Notes: generated by a model not told the origin, from the sequence alone. Numbered from the stretch's first letter, positions 40,141-51,444 are shown. The stretch is 64,000 bases of DNA from Acanthacorydalis orientalis (GCA_034766995.1 CM068323.1:2356752-2420751), one strand, 5' to 3'. A program made the numbers and translations.

Positions 40141-40800
40141 AAGTGATCAGTTAGAAAACGAAAGAGAAAATTAGACTTTCATGAAAAAAGGGATGGAGAT
40201 GTGCAATTGACAGGCAAATCAGCACTTATTATAAATTGTTTAAATGTGATTTGTGATCAATTGGTGTCAGAAATTAATAAACGTACTGGGGCACACTAAA
40301 ATATTTTGAATTATTTTGCTATTTTAACAAACTTAAAGGAAATGTCATTAAAAGAGTATGAATAACTGTATTATGAATTTAATAAATACCTATTCAGATG
40401 ACATCAATGTTACTATTTTTAAGGAAGAATGAACACAGTTTACACAATTTTTAAAAAAAGAAAATATAAATTCTTTTTTATTGATGTACAAAACGATTCG
40501 AGGACTACCTTCTACCCTTCTTAATGTGGACATAATTTTAAAAGTATATTTATCAGTTCATGTTTTTCAACGCATTAGCAGGAGGATCGTTCAATGTTCT
40601 TAAAAGAATTAAAAATTATATTAGAAATTGGACGAGAAAAACTATGCAATTTGGCAATATTATGCATCGAGAATGACATTTCAAACAAGGTTGATTATAA
40701 CGAACTGATTGACGATTTTTTAGCTCAAAAAGCACAAAAAGTAAAGTATAATAAATCTTTTTTATTCATCCCTGTGGTCTGTCATGTAATTTTTCTTTAA
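40141..40800 (+). pseudogene. hAT transposase C-terminus (ZMYM1/DUF4371 type)
   Basis: Broken plus-strand frames give YKLF-type codons, LISEINKRT, then NINSFLLMYKTIRGLPSTLL and NVDIILKVYLSV, a short SNASAERSF-like region (HALAGGSF here) and LKELKIILEIGREKLCNLAI followed by LCIENDISNKVDYNELIDDF. This is the C-terminal hAT dimerisation region of ZMYM1-like transposases. No catalytic N-terminal part is visible next to it. It follows directly after the Jockey-like copy. Confidence 0.7.
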
Positions 40801-41044
40801 CCGTTAGAGTAAGAAAAGCCTATATATCAATCTTTACTTCACTAAGAATGCGTCGAGCCGATATATTGGCTTTGAAGTTAGTTTGTGTTCAGTGTTCTGT
40901 TGTGGTGATTGCTGTCGTTGTTTCTATTTTTATCATTTTCATTATTATTAAACAACAATAGTACACAAAACGTTTATTTTTAAGCGAAATTACAATTTTT
41001 CTTACATATTTAATTGTAAAAAAAAAACTCTTCCCATCGGTGAC
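40801..41044. other. Short spacer
   Basis: AT-rich, ending just before a piggyBac-type start codon. Nothing recognised. Confidence 0.3.
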
Positions 41045-41530
41045 AACATCGGTAATGGAAAATAGTGATGCCAGCAGTATTGTTCAAAATTTGGGAGATT
41101 ATGACTCCGAAAGTGATAACGGGGGAGACATAAAGACGCCAACTAATCGAAGAACGCGAATCATCGACACAAACTTCTGATGATAATGAGTCAGATGTAG
41201 ACAACCATCAATCAAATGTATTTGTGAGACTACCACCAAACACAAAGTTTTCTAATGAACCAAATAACGATTTTTTTAAAATGCCTGGACCCAAACATGG
41301 TCCTTCTATACTGATGCCGAACCTATTGTTCATTTCAATTTATTTTTTTACCACAACCTTTTTGAAGGCAATGGTCCTAGAAACGAATCCTGGTAACAAT
41401 TTTTAAATTCTGGTAAAGATTTGAAACTGAACTCGCACGCAAAATCTTGGAAACCCGTTACATTGCTAGAAATAAAAGCCTTTATCGCAGTGCTTTTAGA
41501 GATGGGCATTACAAGAAAAAAATGCTTTCA
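41045..41530 (+). pseudogene. PiggyBac N-terminal fragment
   Basis: Starts MENSDASSIVQNLGDYDSES with the acidic leader typical of piggyBac transposases. A frameshift follows, then FFKMPGPKHGPSILMPNLLF and FLKAMVLETNPG, then after another shift SWKPVTLLEIKAFIAVLLEM with GITRKK. These match FxGxPGPK.....PLxYFxLFFxxxLxxxIVxETN and WKxVTxxEMKAFLxVLxxMGI of the family. The catalytic core is missing. It is from a different subfamily from the copy at 54.4 kb. Confidence 0.8.
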
Positions 41531-42632
41531 GCTAATCTTATATTCTGTAATTTGAATTCCGTATTGAAATTTTGCAAACCAACCTGTGAATTTTTAGTAG
41601 AGGCATATTTCTTAGATTAAAATTTCTATAAAATACTTCTTGAGTTGAAACTCTGCTTTAATTCTTTTCTAAATAAATCGTTACTATTTTATACAGTTCT
41701 TAAGATAGTAATTATTTATTTCAAATTTTCTAAGGTTGTCGCACAATCTACAAAAAGAAATTTGAACATATGTTAAACGTACAAAAATTACGAATTTTTC
41801 GAGTCAGGTAAGACTTTTGTCACGAGTTGTAAAAGAATTATATGACAATGAAATTCTAAATGACATTGCATTTGAATTTTCGATATAACATAATATTGAA
41901 GATTAAAATGTAATAGAAAAATGACCATTAATTAGCAGGGTAAAAACAAGCTGACTATCAAAATTTGTTCCATTAGACTTTACCATAGATTTAAAAAAAT
42001 GAAGACTTGTAAAATTTGTTACCGGTGGTGAAAAAATATCCCGACAGACGATAGAGTGTGGACAACTGACAAAAAAATGTTGTATTAGATATATTTGAAA
42101 TTTATAGTATTCTGGCATATAAACATATTTATTAAGCATTAGTACACTGCCGAAAAATACTGAGTAGATTAAATTTTAGTACAATAACAGCAATAATCCT
42201 TTTGCTTATCATGTTCATGCAACAAAAGCAATGAAATAATGTTTATAATGTTCATCGCTATTTGAATTTAAATATCACTTTCAAAGTAATATATAATAAT
42301 GTAAATATGAAATATATTTTTATATATTTCCAACACCAGGTTACACTCAAATAGGAAATACTTTTCACCTGAATAATTTGTATTTTTTTGCAGACACACA
42401 ACTGGCATCTTGAACAAACAATCTAGTTGCCATTTTTACAGTCAATAAACACAGCATTGAGTGATTCGAAAACATTTATAGTACCACTGAGGACAAGAGA
42501 GGATTTCTCAACCGGGACTATCAGTATAAAATCCTTATGTACCTCACATGTAGGCAACTGAATGTGAATTCTAAGTTTTCATCTAGCAAGACAAACGATT
42601 TCGAAAAGAAATACGGAGGTAAAATAGTTGAA
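41531..42632. other. AT-rich gap
   Basis: About 1.1 kb with no recognised gene; minus-strand frames at 41903 and 42521 have no motif. Confidence 0.3.
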
Positions 42633-43160
42633 TTCATTTTAATGATAAATGTCGCATTAGATTTCGATATACTTTCACAAAATGAGTAAAGAAGAAATCG
42701 GGGGTTTATAAGTTCATGCAAAGCTACAAAGAACTTTTTAAAACGCGAGTCATCTCTTCATAAAAAATTCTTAAACAAGAATTACAAATTATCACTTAGT
42801 CGCTCAAGATTTTTTAAATCTTGTTAAGGATTTGTGTTCATTTTTGCGAAAAAGAGGTAGAACAAATAAAGATAAAAAAAGGTTCTTACATTTGTTAACG
42901 GTCAACTATTCCATCAAATCTATTAGCACATTAATCAATTTCATTGAATGTACCTTGTTGACGTTGCCGCTTGGATTCTATTGTTTATTAAGAAGTAATA
43001 CCATGTCTTCTTTTACAATAGATAAAACAAGAGATTCCAAATATTCCTCACATGATAACCAAATGAAAAAGAGTCTGTTTTATTGCTTTAAACTTCTAAT
43101 AAATTCAATAATAGATTGTCTGTGATTGGAAGCAATCTCGTCAAAAACATTAATAAGTAT
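42633..43160. repeat. Unclassified dispersed repeat, copy 2
   Basis: Second copy of 38164-38695, same orientation. After its right edge the two loci diverge (CCTCCACTAATTGGGC here). No recognised coding content. Confidence 0.75.
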
Positions 43161-43629
43161 TTTCCTCCACTAATTGGGCACTTTTGCTCCCTGCAACATG
43201 CTGACTCTCACTGGAACGCCTACCCATGTGTTTGTCGTGCATGGATACTTATGATGTTGGAAAAGGGGATCTTAAAAGTTGGAGATTTTTTCGGATACCT
43301 TTAACTGCACCTCAATATACTGTTTTGACCCTTGCTTCATCTAAACAGGTGCCCCAGGGCTAACTCACCTTGGATCAATCGGAACCCAGTGAGATGGATT
43401 GGGTGACGGATCCAACCTGTAGGGGCATATTTGGCTTGTTTCTTTGTTGTTTGGGTCCTAAATCACCTGAACAACCCCGATATCTAAACTGGATTGCGAC
43501 TACAACATCCCTTTGTTAGGCTCCGTAGTCGACAGGGACCCAGGTGATAAAAATTTATATTTTTCCACGGAAAAAGTAAACCAATCACAACTCCTACTCC
43601 CTCTGGGGTAAAGAGGAGACTACCCAGTT
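43161..43629. other. Unassigned stretch before a Jockey relic
   Basis: Contains a moderately GC-rich tract at 43340-43560 without an open frame. It may be the 5' untranslated region of the following Jockey-like relic, but only 43631-43730 has a partner in the window (52079-52190). Confidence 0.35.
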
Positions 43630-44110
43630 ACAAGGGTTGTTTGAGTTTGACCATGGAGGAGGAGCATGTTCCTTGGTTCCTGGTCATCGCGAGAAAGGAG
43701 TGAGACTTTTCCAAACTTTCCCTTTTTAATATAAACCATCTGTCGTCCAAGTCAAAACAAAAACAGAAGAGAAAATTGAAGACAAGAGTCAATTCAGACT
43801 CCTAAAACCGTATCTCTCCCCCCATCCAATCTGGCTGCAAGTGCAACATCACTATCCAGCTGGAACCAAAAATTAATATCCAGATAACAGGAGTGTACTT
43901 CCGAAAGATAGACCTGGACACTCTTGAAACACTCACCGAAACAACGACTACAGCCTTCATCATCAGAGATTTCAATGCGGCGAATTCAGATTGGAACTGC
44001 ACCTCGTCAAACTCCAATAGAATCCGGCTGCATGACTTCCTAGTAGACGTCAAGAACCAAGTAACATTGAAATTAACGAAAACAATCACCGCTTTTAATT
44101 GTTTTTCAGT
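43630..44110 (+). pseudogene. Jockey-like 5' region and endonuclease domain
   Basis: The 5' block (GTTACAAGGGT ... GACCATGGA) is repeated at 52079-52190. From about 43790 the plus strand encodes part of the apurinic-like endonuclease domain: VYFRKIDLDTLETLTETTTT, AFIIRDFNAANSDWNC (standard form LIAGDFNAKHxxWxC, with GD changed to RD) and SNRIRLHDFLVD. The remainder is cut off by a Harbinger fragment and Gypsy sequence. The Jockey pre-RT piece at 46090-46530 may be its continuation. Confidence 0.72.
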
Positions 44111-44337
44111 TTCGAGATGAGGACTGTATGAATGTCTTGCCACAATACGATAATGATTCCGATTACTCTAACCTGTAAAACGTAATGTTTTTGATCATCA
44201 TTTAAACATTGTATTAACATTGTATAAATAATTTGTACAATCTTAATAAATACTAGCTTTTTCCTATGGGTTCGTTCACATAGAATTTAGTATAAATTAC
44301 AAATTAATGATCACTCTATAAAAAAAAGTTTATTGTC

Positions 44338-44541
44338 TTACCTCAGTGCAATGAAGAGTCTGTTCTCTGCAGATACTGCTTTCCGAAATTGTGTATCTTC
44401 ATATGTTATGCATGGTCTTACTTCTTGTAATAGTTTGTCGAAGTAACTGATCGACATTCTATAATAATTAAATAAACGATCCAGTTGCTCTCTCAGATTA
44501 TAAATTTTATAAAAAAATCCTTTTATATATATATATATCAT
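44338..44541 (-). pseudogene. Harbinger transposase N-terminal fragment
   Basis: 67 codons: FYKIYNLREQLDRLFNYYRM followed by SISYFDKLLQEVRPCITYED and VSAENRLFIALR. The pattern FxxYFRMSxxxFDxLLxxVxPxIxxxDTxxRxAIxxxxRLxxxLRYLATG is that of HARBI1-like proteins. A GTAAGA donor (minus strand) follows the R, the same intron position as in the 30.9-kb element. It begins in a short TA run. Only this exon remains. Confidence 0.8.
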
Positions 44542-44599
44542 CGGTCAGCAGATGCATCCAGTACTGATTCCCCAATTATCTCCAACCAAAGACAATATG

Positions 44600-45870
44600 C
44601 GAACTATGCAGGTTCCTCGGAATGATAATTATTCATCGTAAGTACATTCGTAACACTGCTACTCTGCAGAAGCCTCTCAATCAGTGCTTCAGCAAATCCG
44701 AAAAGAACAAGACCACCATCCAATGAACAATCGAGGCAAGAGAAGTATTTAAAAACACTAAATAATCCTTGGCGAATACACCGTCATGCGCACATCCCAC
44801 CCAAGATGACACCTTATTCTTATCATGTAATGCTGGTGACCACGCTATGGTGCAGCCCTACAACAGGCAGAAAACTAAACTTTTCATCCCATTGCTTTCT
44901 TTTCAAGAATGTTTAACAAAGCTCGGACGAATTCTAGAACATATGATAGGGAACTGCTCGCAATCTATGAAAATGTGAAATGTTTTTGACTCCCGACTAA
45001 AGGAAGAGACATCATGATCTACAGACCATAAACCCCTTAACATACGCTATGCTTCAAAAACAGAACACAGCTTGCCCCAAGAGACTATGACACGAATTAT
45101 ATAGCCCAGTTCACTACCGGCTTGCAATATTGCAAAGATGACACAAATGTGATCGCAGATGCGCATTCCCGAATAGAGGCCAATATATGTATCCCCGAAA
45201 TTGTTGGAAAAGTAGAGAAAACACAGACAACGATGAGGAGCTCACTACACTTCTTAAAAAAAAAAGGAAGGAAATGTTCGCCTCAAACAAGTCATGGTTC
45301 CCGCCAGCGACATACGTTTTTACTGGAAACCACATTAAAACCTCCCTAAAAACTGCTCCGACAGCTCACACGACTACACAACAATGGACAAAAAGTTTAC
45401 CTATTATTCTCTTATGCCTGCGCAGTGCAGTTAAAGAGAATATGGGATCCAGCGTGGCGGAGCAAGTATGTAGCCAACCACTATGGCTGCTAGGCGAATT
45501 TTTTACACCATGTTCCCGTACTACTTTAGAAATCGGAAACAATATCGCCAAATTTCGAGAAGATTCTCGAAAAAATTTCTTAAACAAAAATCTAGCAGCC
45601 TGCACGTGTTTATGCGAAATGAAACATGCAATACAGCATGCGTACTACGACCTCTACCACATTGTCAACAGAAACAATAAAACAATTACGTTCGGTATGG
45701 GCGGCGATCGTAATTAAAAAGTTTCATCGGACAGAGTAAAGTCAGCGTGCCTATATAAAGACACCACCACAAATTCAGATCCGGTCGAGTACAATAGGGA
45801 ACTCGCGCACGGGAATGTCGTCAGTATACGCGGGGAAAAAATGGTGTAAAAAAACACACATCCATGGAGA
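44600..45870 (+). pseudogene. Gypsy-type pol remnant
   Basis: Plus-strand pieces in order: end of RT and RNase H (DDTLFLSCNAGDHAMVQPYN, the counterpart of LSTDASDTAxGxVLxQ; then STDHKPLNIRYA, with the TDHKPL motif intact; then ADAHSR-like codons for ADALSR near 45160), and a late integrase piece (45370-45717: MDKKFTYYSLMPAQ, MGSSVAEQVCSQPLWLLGEF, then KNLAACTCLCEMKHAIQH and YHIVNRNNKTITF). A large internal deletion lies between RNase H and the integrase end. Fits the K02A2.6/mdg-like Gypsy group. Dead through many stops. Confidence 0.78.
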
Positions 45871-46079
45871 CTGATCAAAATGTCGCCAGCAAAAACACTA
45901 CACCATACCAAAGCGGATGGAAGGCAACTTTGCGCAATTTTCAAAAAAATGAAAATGCCGGTATTGATAGCACCTCTGGAAAACCCTCCGTACATCTCAA
46001 CCGGACGTAGAAAAGCAATATTCTCGGCAGTCTACAAACAGACACCGCAGGCAGCAAGCGTCATCATGCAAACCCCAAA

Positions 46080-46530
46080 GAAATGGGAGTCCTGCAGTTG
46101 ACCAACTCCACTACAAGACCTTGTGGACTACTTTACTTCTACAATCCAGGAAGTAGTGGACGAAAGCATTCCTAAACGAACACGAAAGGTCAATAATATC
46201 CAGCTCCTGCAGGATATCAAAGATATGACTACCACCAGGAATATGGTGCACCCATTATGGAAACGAACTCGGAGAGATGAGTACGGGTTATTCGGAATCG
46301 TCTCTCTGAGCAAATCCACAAAGATGTCGTTCAGCATAAAAATGTTATATGGAGAAATAGGCTATCCCAAATTAAAAGCCAATGACAATAGCGTCTGGAA
46401 GATTATCAATCAGATCAAAAATTCTAGACGTGAGGAATTACCCTCGTTAAGAATCGGTTCAAATATTTTTATGTACAGCAACTTAACCAAGGCAAACAAT
46501 CAAAAACTACAATTTACAAAATACAATGAG
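46080..46530 (+). pseudogene. Jockey-like pre-RT fragment
   Basis: The 145-codon frame 46123-46560 has the segment between endonuclease and RT: DYFTSTIQEVVDESIPKRTR, a degraded RKRWQRxRD-like stretch, then KANDNSVWKIINQIKNSRRE and ELPSLRIG. The preceding codons 45900-46080 contain KMKMPVLIAPL. It may belong with the endonuclease piece at 43.8 kb, separated by nested insertions. No RT follows; a piggyBac tail starts at about 46520. Confidence 0.68.
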
Positions 46531-46840
46531 ATACAAACCATTTCTACTAGAAATAGCTAGAGAATGGATAACCGATGAATCAAATGAATGCAGAACAGAA
46601 CCTGGCAGTTCTTTCGGTATCACTAAAAAACCTCACAAAGATTCACTTTTTAGGCTTTCAGGAAAACTAAAAGATCATGTTTTAGAAAAAACAATAACTG
46701 GCGTAAAAAAAATCCCACTCGAACATATAGAATATGCTTTAAAAAGGAAAACGGAGCGAAAGTAGATACATATTTGCAAAACTGTATATTTGCCTGTTGT
46801 GTACTATTGCATGCAGATAAATGCTACACAGTATATTATT
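46520..46840 (+). pseudogene. PiggyBac C-terminal fragment
   Basis: Frame 46526-46765: RYKPFLLEIAREWITDESNE, then PGSSFGITKKPHKDSLFRLS and GKLKDHVLEKTITGVKK. This is the YKxFLxEVARxWV...GxxKxPHKDxxxRLSGxLxxHxLEKI region typical of one piggyBac subfamily. The cysteine-rich tail follows degraded (YICKTVYLPVVYY). The catalytic core is absent. Confidence 0.8.
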
Positions 46841-47187
46841 CGGAAAAATAACCGGTGACATGGGATAGTTAACTGCTGGTCAAAAATGTGTTAATAACAC
46901 TATAATAAGCGAAATTTCTACTTATTGACTCAATTGCGCGCTTAAATCTAGATACAAAATTCAGGTTAAATAATAAAGACGAAGTTTACGTTTTTAGCAG
47001 AATAACAGAACAATTACAAAAAGTTCGTTCAAAAAAATCTTTACAAAATCGAGACGATTTTTCGAATAAAAACATACAAATCGTGGATTGGAAGAACAAA
47101 GAGATAGATAAAATATTTTTATTGATGAAACAGAATATAATTAGTTTTGTAAAACATATAGAGGAAAAATATTATGTGGATTAACTA
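46841..47187. other. AT-rich gap
   Basis: No recognised gene. A run of lysine-rich codons without a start precedes the mariner at 47188. Confidence 0.3.
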
Positions 47188-47643
47188 TGAGGGTCGTTTG
47201 ACAAATTTCTGTGATAAGGAACCACCGTTCATTTGGTAACGTTACGGCTATCTAGTGTTACTTTTCAAACTAGTATAGGCGAAATTTCGGTCCATAAGCG
47301 ACAAGTTGTTCACGTTCTACAGATATTTGAAGTGAACATTGTAGCAGTTGTCACAAATAGGGAAAAAAAAAGTTCCGTGCAGTGACAAAACATTTTTATT
47401 TGAAAAATGTGGACGACCGCTCAGATCAACGCGGAGTTGAATGAAGTTCATGGGGACTTTGCACCAGCGTTGAAGACTAGAAGCATTGAAGAAAGTTACT
47501 TTTTCGATGGAATGAAAAAATTGGAAACTCACTGAACCAAGTGTATAGCCCTCATTGGAGATTATGTTAAGAAATAAAATCGAATTTTTCACAAAAACAT
47601 TGTGTTTAACTTGCCCTTTTACATATTTATCAAAAGACCCTCG
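47188..47643 (+). mobile_element. Internally deleted mariner, 456 bp
   Basis: Ends TGAGGGTCGTTTGACAAATT and its imperfect complement, ending GACCCTCG, with TA at 47186-47187 and 47644-47645. Inside, plus-strand codons read FRAVTKHFYLK, then INAELNEVHGDFAPALKT (start of a transposase with its HTH), and jump directly to DGMKKLETH, a stop, TKCIALIGDYVKK (the C-terminus). About 800 bp of the core are deleted. The C-terminus is shared with the fragment at 49600-49960, so both belong to one mariner subfamily. Confidence 0.82.
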
Positions 47644-47671
47644 TATTTTGAAGCGAGATGCTTTCTGCAAA

Positions 47672-47850
47672 AAGCGGCCAGATCAATCAGACAAAAGGGA
47701 TTTTATATGTGAGAAAGTTAGAAAGCCATTTTATGGACAGGAATTGACTGATGTATTAGGTTATTAAGTATGAAATGTCCGACTTCCTAAGTAGTAAGTT
47801 TGACAGCTATTAATCTGACATTTCACTTTGATTGACATTTCCTGTATTAT
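47672..47850 (+). repeat. Mariner 5'-end repeat, copy 1
   Basis: A close direct match to 50535-50725. It includes TATTAAGTATGAAATGTCCGAC at about 47762, which looks like the left terminal repeat of the cecropia-type mariner whose ORF starts at 47941. The 90 bp before it are also shared between the two sites. Confidence 0.65.
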
Positions 47851-47940
47851 TATGAAGGTATACATCTTCATTCTTTCAAATTCACATTTTGACTTGTGTT
47901 TAATATTCAATTAATTTTTAGGGCAATTTTGGCGAATACA

Positions 47941-48410
47941 TGGATAAGTCAGAAATTCGTGTTATTTTCGAATATGAATTCAGTCGTGGAATGCAGACAG
48001 CTCGAAACAAAGTGTTTGGGAAGGATGTGGTTAATGAACCCACAGTACGTCGATTTGAGAAGTACTACTGTGGTGATTTTAACCATGAAAACAAGCCACG
48101 TGGGTGAGATGAGACCAAGGTGAATAATGATGAGCTGAAAGCTGCAGTGGAAGCGAATCCATCTCAAACTATGAGTGAATTAGCAACAAGGTTTGGCGTA
48201 ACTATTCCAATAATAATGGAACATTTGAAATAAATCGGCAAGCTAAAGAAGCTGGATAGATAGGTTCCGCATGAATTAAACGAGTCTCAGAAGAGAAATC
48301 GTATTGAAGCCCGTCTTTCTTCGCTGTCGTGAGATAAAGGCGAACCATATCTACACTGTATTGTTACGTGTGATGAAAAATGAATTCTTTTTGGTCAATA
48401 AAGACAGGCC
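47941..48410 (+). pseudogene. Cecropia-type mariner, N-terminal half
   Basis: Starts MDKSEIRVIFEYEFSRGMQT, with ARNKVFGKDVVNEPTVRRFE, then ELKAAVEANPSQTMSELATR, IGKLKKLD and VPHELNESQKRNRIEARLSS, and the first catalytic motif CIVTCDEK. This is the order of Hsmar1-like transposases (two HTH motifs, WVPHELT linker, IVTCDEKW). Stops occur near 48105, 48232 and 48260. The sequence then passes into the catalytic-end repeat at 48408. Confidence 0.82.
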
Positions 48411-48812
48411 AATCCTCTTGTAAGACAACGCTTGGTCACATGTGACGGAAACAACGCTGCTCAAATTACAGGAACTAGATTTGGAAACTCTCTGCCATCC
48501 ACCATAGTAACCAACAACACCTTGCACCAACTGACTCTATCACTTCTCTTCATAGCTTTTGATCACTTCTTGTAAGGAAAAATATTCAATAAATGGAGAT
48601 AAAATTCTGATATGGGCAGCGCTCAGAATGGGGAAGAGCACATTATTAACAAGATTCGCTTCGAAATACATTGAGGAGGATCACTAGAATGCATGGGTAA
48701 TATGTATATAAAATTAATCGATTTCGTATAATCGATTCTCAAAGATTGAAGACCACTGAACATAGATTCTTCCACAAAATTCATCGTTAATAGTCAAAAA
48801 TTTCAATGATTT
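48408..48812 (+). repeat. Mariner catalytic-end repeat, copy 1
   Basis: About 400 bp closely matching 49965-50366 in direct orientation. It begins with codons for the second catalytic motif in degraded form (VRQRLVTCDGNNAAQIT; the second copy has ILLQGNAQPH where ILLHDNARPH is expected, Asp to Gly) and continues as decayed C-terminal transposase DNA. Confidence 0.75.
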
Positions 48813-49179
48813 GACGTTGATGTTTTTCCTTTGATATTTTTATAAATTATTTTTGTAAACAAATTTTATGTCAACAAAACAATAAATGCCGAACGCACGA
48901 GTTATGATCCCGTTATCATGGATAAAAGGGACAAACAAATCTATAAACGTAATTTGGGTCGATAGTTTACCAATATTTTAAAGTACTATCATTGTATTAC
49001 GAAAAACATATATGCAACAGGCAACTAAATTTTAAGACACGAACAATTTAAGAAAAAACGAAGAAATTAATCTAATGATAATATTTATGTAAGTGCTCGA
49101 TCTTTTATCTTAATATTAATCCCAAAAGTTGTATTAACCTGTACGAAAAACTAATTAACATAAAAATTATTTTTGAAAA
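48813..49179. other. AT-rich gap
   Basis: No recognised sequence. Confidence 0.3.
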
Positions 49180-49366
49180 TTTATGACGGAAAACGTCGAT
49201 AACTTAACTAATCGAGTAAACAAATTGAAAATCAAATCGAACAAAATGCATCGGATATACCATTACTTCGATATCAGGCAGATAATATTCAATTATTCGA
49301 CGGAAACTCCAAGCAATTAAATAGATTTTTAAATTTGCGTGAAAACTTCATAAAAAATCACCAAAA
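49180..49366 (+). pseudogene. Errantivirus/Gypsy gag fragment
   Basis: The plus strand reads LENQIEQNASDIPLLRYQAD, then NIQLFDGNSKQLNRFLNLRE and NFIKNHQN in one frame, resembling the IPxFxGxxxxLxxFLxxxExF start of Gypsy-clade gag. Only about 60 codons remain. It may belong with the env relic at 24 kb, but that cannot be shown. Confidence 0.5.
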
Positions 49367-49430
49367 CTTATTTATCCGCTCGTTACGGCGGTGATTTATC
49401 TGACTCCAAAAAATAATAGAGTGTACTGAC
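49367..49430 (+). repeat. Third copy of receptor exon-c end
   Basis: ATTTATCCGCTCGTTACGGC and the following GGTGATTTATCTGACTCC match the end of the transmembrane exon and the start of its downstream intron at 9541 and about 1640. It lies directly after the gag fragment, so it has been moved together with retroelement DNA. Confidence 0.6.
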
Positions 49431-49599
49431 TCGAGTAATTTCGAGCGATTAAGTTTTTAAAAAATTATTTTTCGCTGTCGCAACTTCAATTCAGGGCTCG
49501 AGACCGAACAAGTGAGTCTTGACACACGATCATAGGCCTGCCCCTTCCTGTGAGTATAGAAGCCAGGAAGTTAGCAACCCAAGGCAACGAGTACATAAA

Positions 49600-49960
49600 C
49601 GGTTAGTGCTGTGGCACGAGAATGCTGCACAAAAAAATGTACTTTCATCAGGACAACGCACCGTCCAACAAATCGATGGTCGCAATGACAAATTTGAACT
49701 AATTAGGCTTTTTTAATTGATTCCTCATCTAACCTATTCTCCAGACTTAGCCTCGTGCAACTTCTTTTCTCAAACTTGAAAATTTGGCTCGGTGGAAACA
49801 AATTCTCGTCGAATGAGAATGTCGTCGTCAATGCGTATTTTGCAGACTTTGAGGGACACTAGTTTTCCAACAGGATGAAAAAAATTGGAAACTTGCTGAA
49901 CCAAGTGTATAGCTCTTAATGAAAACTATGTGGAGAAATAAAATCGATTTTTTCATAAAA
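49600..49960 (+). pseudogene. Mariner transposase C-terminal half
   Basis: Broken codons read YFHQDNAPSNKSMVAMT (second Asp), then PTYSPDLASCNFFS (third Asp position reads N), then RMKKIGNLLNQVYSS in one frame and KKLETC, stop, TKCIALNENYVEK in another. It is the same subfamily as the 456-bp element at 47188. Inactive. Confidence 0.78.
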
Positions 49961-49964
49961 AAAT

Positions 49965-50366
49965 GTGTAATTCTCTTGCAAGGCAACGCTCAGCCACACG
50001 TGACAGAAACAACACAGCTCAAACTACAGGAGCTAGATTTCGAAACTCTCTGCCATCCACCATAGTAACCAACAACACCTTGCACCAACTGACTCTACCA
50101 CTTCTCTTCATGGCTTTGGACCACTTCTTGTAAGGAAAAATATTCAATAAATGGAGATATAATTCTGATATGGGCAGCGCCCAGAATGGGGAAGAGCACA
50201 TTATTAACAAGATTCGCTTCGAAATACATTGTGGAGGATCACTAGAATGCATGGGTAATATGTATATAAAATTAATCGATTTCGTATAATCGATTCTCAA
50301 AGATTGAAGACCACTGAACATAGATTCTTCCACAAAATTCATCGTTAATAGTCAAAAATTTCAATA
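49965..50366 (+). repeat. Mariner catalytic-end repeat, copy 2
   Basis: Second copy of 48408-48812. Here the start is better preserved: VILLQGNAQPHVTETTQLKL and QELDFETLCHPP, where the second catalytic Asp is Gly. After HPP the expected YSPD is disrupted. Confidence 0.78.
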
Positions 50367-50534
50367 TGTTTGAAAAAAGACTTCGTGGAGTGGACGAAAA
50401 GTATAGTAGTTGTGGTGACTTCAACCACTATTGTAATATTAGAGCGGTGTACTTGATTAATTTATAATTTTATTATTGATTATTATTTGTAGTTTCAATT
50501 GTTGTAATTATTGATGGACATTTTTTCTGGAAAA

Positions 50535-50725
50535 AGCTCCAGATCAATTAAAGACACGAGGGATTTTACATGCGAGAGAGTTATAAGGCGATTTTATGAT
50601 CTGGAATTGACTAATGTATTAAGTTATTAAGTATGAAATGTCCAACTTCCTTAAGTACTAAGTTTTACAGCTGTCATCCTCTGACATTTCACTTTGATTG
50701 ACAATTTGAATTACATTGTTATGCA
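50535..50725 (+). repeat. Mariner 5'-end repeat, copy 2
   Basis: Second copy of 47672-47850 with the TIR-like TATTAAGTATGAAATGTCCA. No transposase start follows. Together with 49965-50366 it repeats the two ends of the 47.7-48.8 kb mariner in swapped order, which suggests a tandem or circular rearrangement. Confidence 0.65.
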
Positions 50726-51444
50726 GCATGGGAATCGTATCACCAACAGGCAACACTTTTAGATCATATTTCCTTCCCCTGTATCGTCTGTATTGACTAA
50801 CGGTCAATAAACTTATTAATGAATGAATGATGGCCTATGGAGCCCCATTATAGCCTATGGTGATCTTCATCTGCACCATCTCTCTTACCATTGTCATGAA
50901 TGTGGATTACACTCACATGTAGAGGAAAAACAAAAATGCGCAATCAGTAAACACACAATGAGGTGAAGGCAGCGCCACTAAATCCAATTACTGCGGTTGA
51001 GGGCAGTTCGCTATTTTCCATTGCCAATAGGTTCACAGTCCTATTCCAGGGATCCAACCTCCGAAACTATCAAGCAGCACAACTACCTCGAATACTAAAA
51101 CTGCTCCAACGGCAGTCCAGGCTGCACCAATTTCATCGCAGCACTCACAAAGGTGCAAAGAAAATCAAGTTAACTGACTATATTATACAACCAGTGATTG
51201 ATTATATTAATTTGTGTGAATTATTATAATAAATATAATGTATCCATAAATAAAAGCTAAATTTAGTACGTGTTGTTATAAAAAAATCTGTGTGTACGAA
51301 TAGTCTGCATGACGAACAGAAGGACGCTGTTTGGTGTGGTCTCAAGTGGTTATCCTATCGCTGTTACATAAACATTATACACATACCACACCATAATCTC
51401 GAACGCAGACAATTTTTGTTTAAATAGCATTCATAAACAGCATT
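50726..51444. other. Unassigned stretch with an 88-codon frame
   Basis: Frame 50963-51229 (MKAAPLNPITAVEGSSLFSI ...) has no motif I recognise. The 50860-51180 part is less AT-rich than its neighbours and could be decayed retroelement coding DNA. Confidence 0.3.

Noticed and set aside
43802..44143. 113-codon minus-strand frame
   Set aside because: Antisense to the endonuclease-domain relic (RDFNAANSDWNC on the plus strand).
47317..47670. 117-codon minus-strand frame
   Set aside because: It covers the 456-bp deleted mariner whose plus strand encodes recognisable transposase ends.
50019..50342. 107-codon minus-strand frame
   Set aside because: It lies over the mariner catalytic-end repeat; the plus strand carries the ILLQGNAQPH-type motif, and the frame is broken in the other copy at 48.4 kb.
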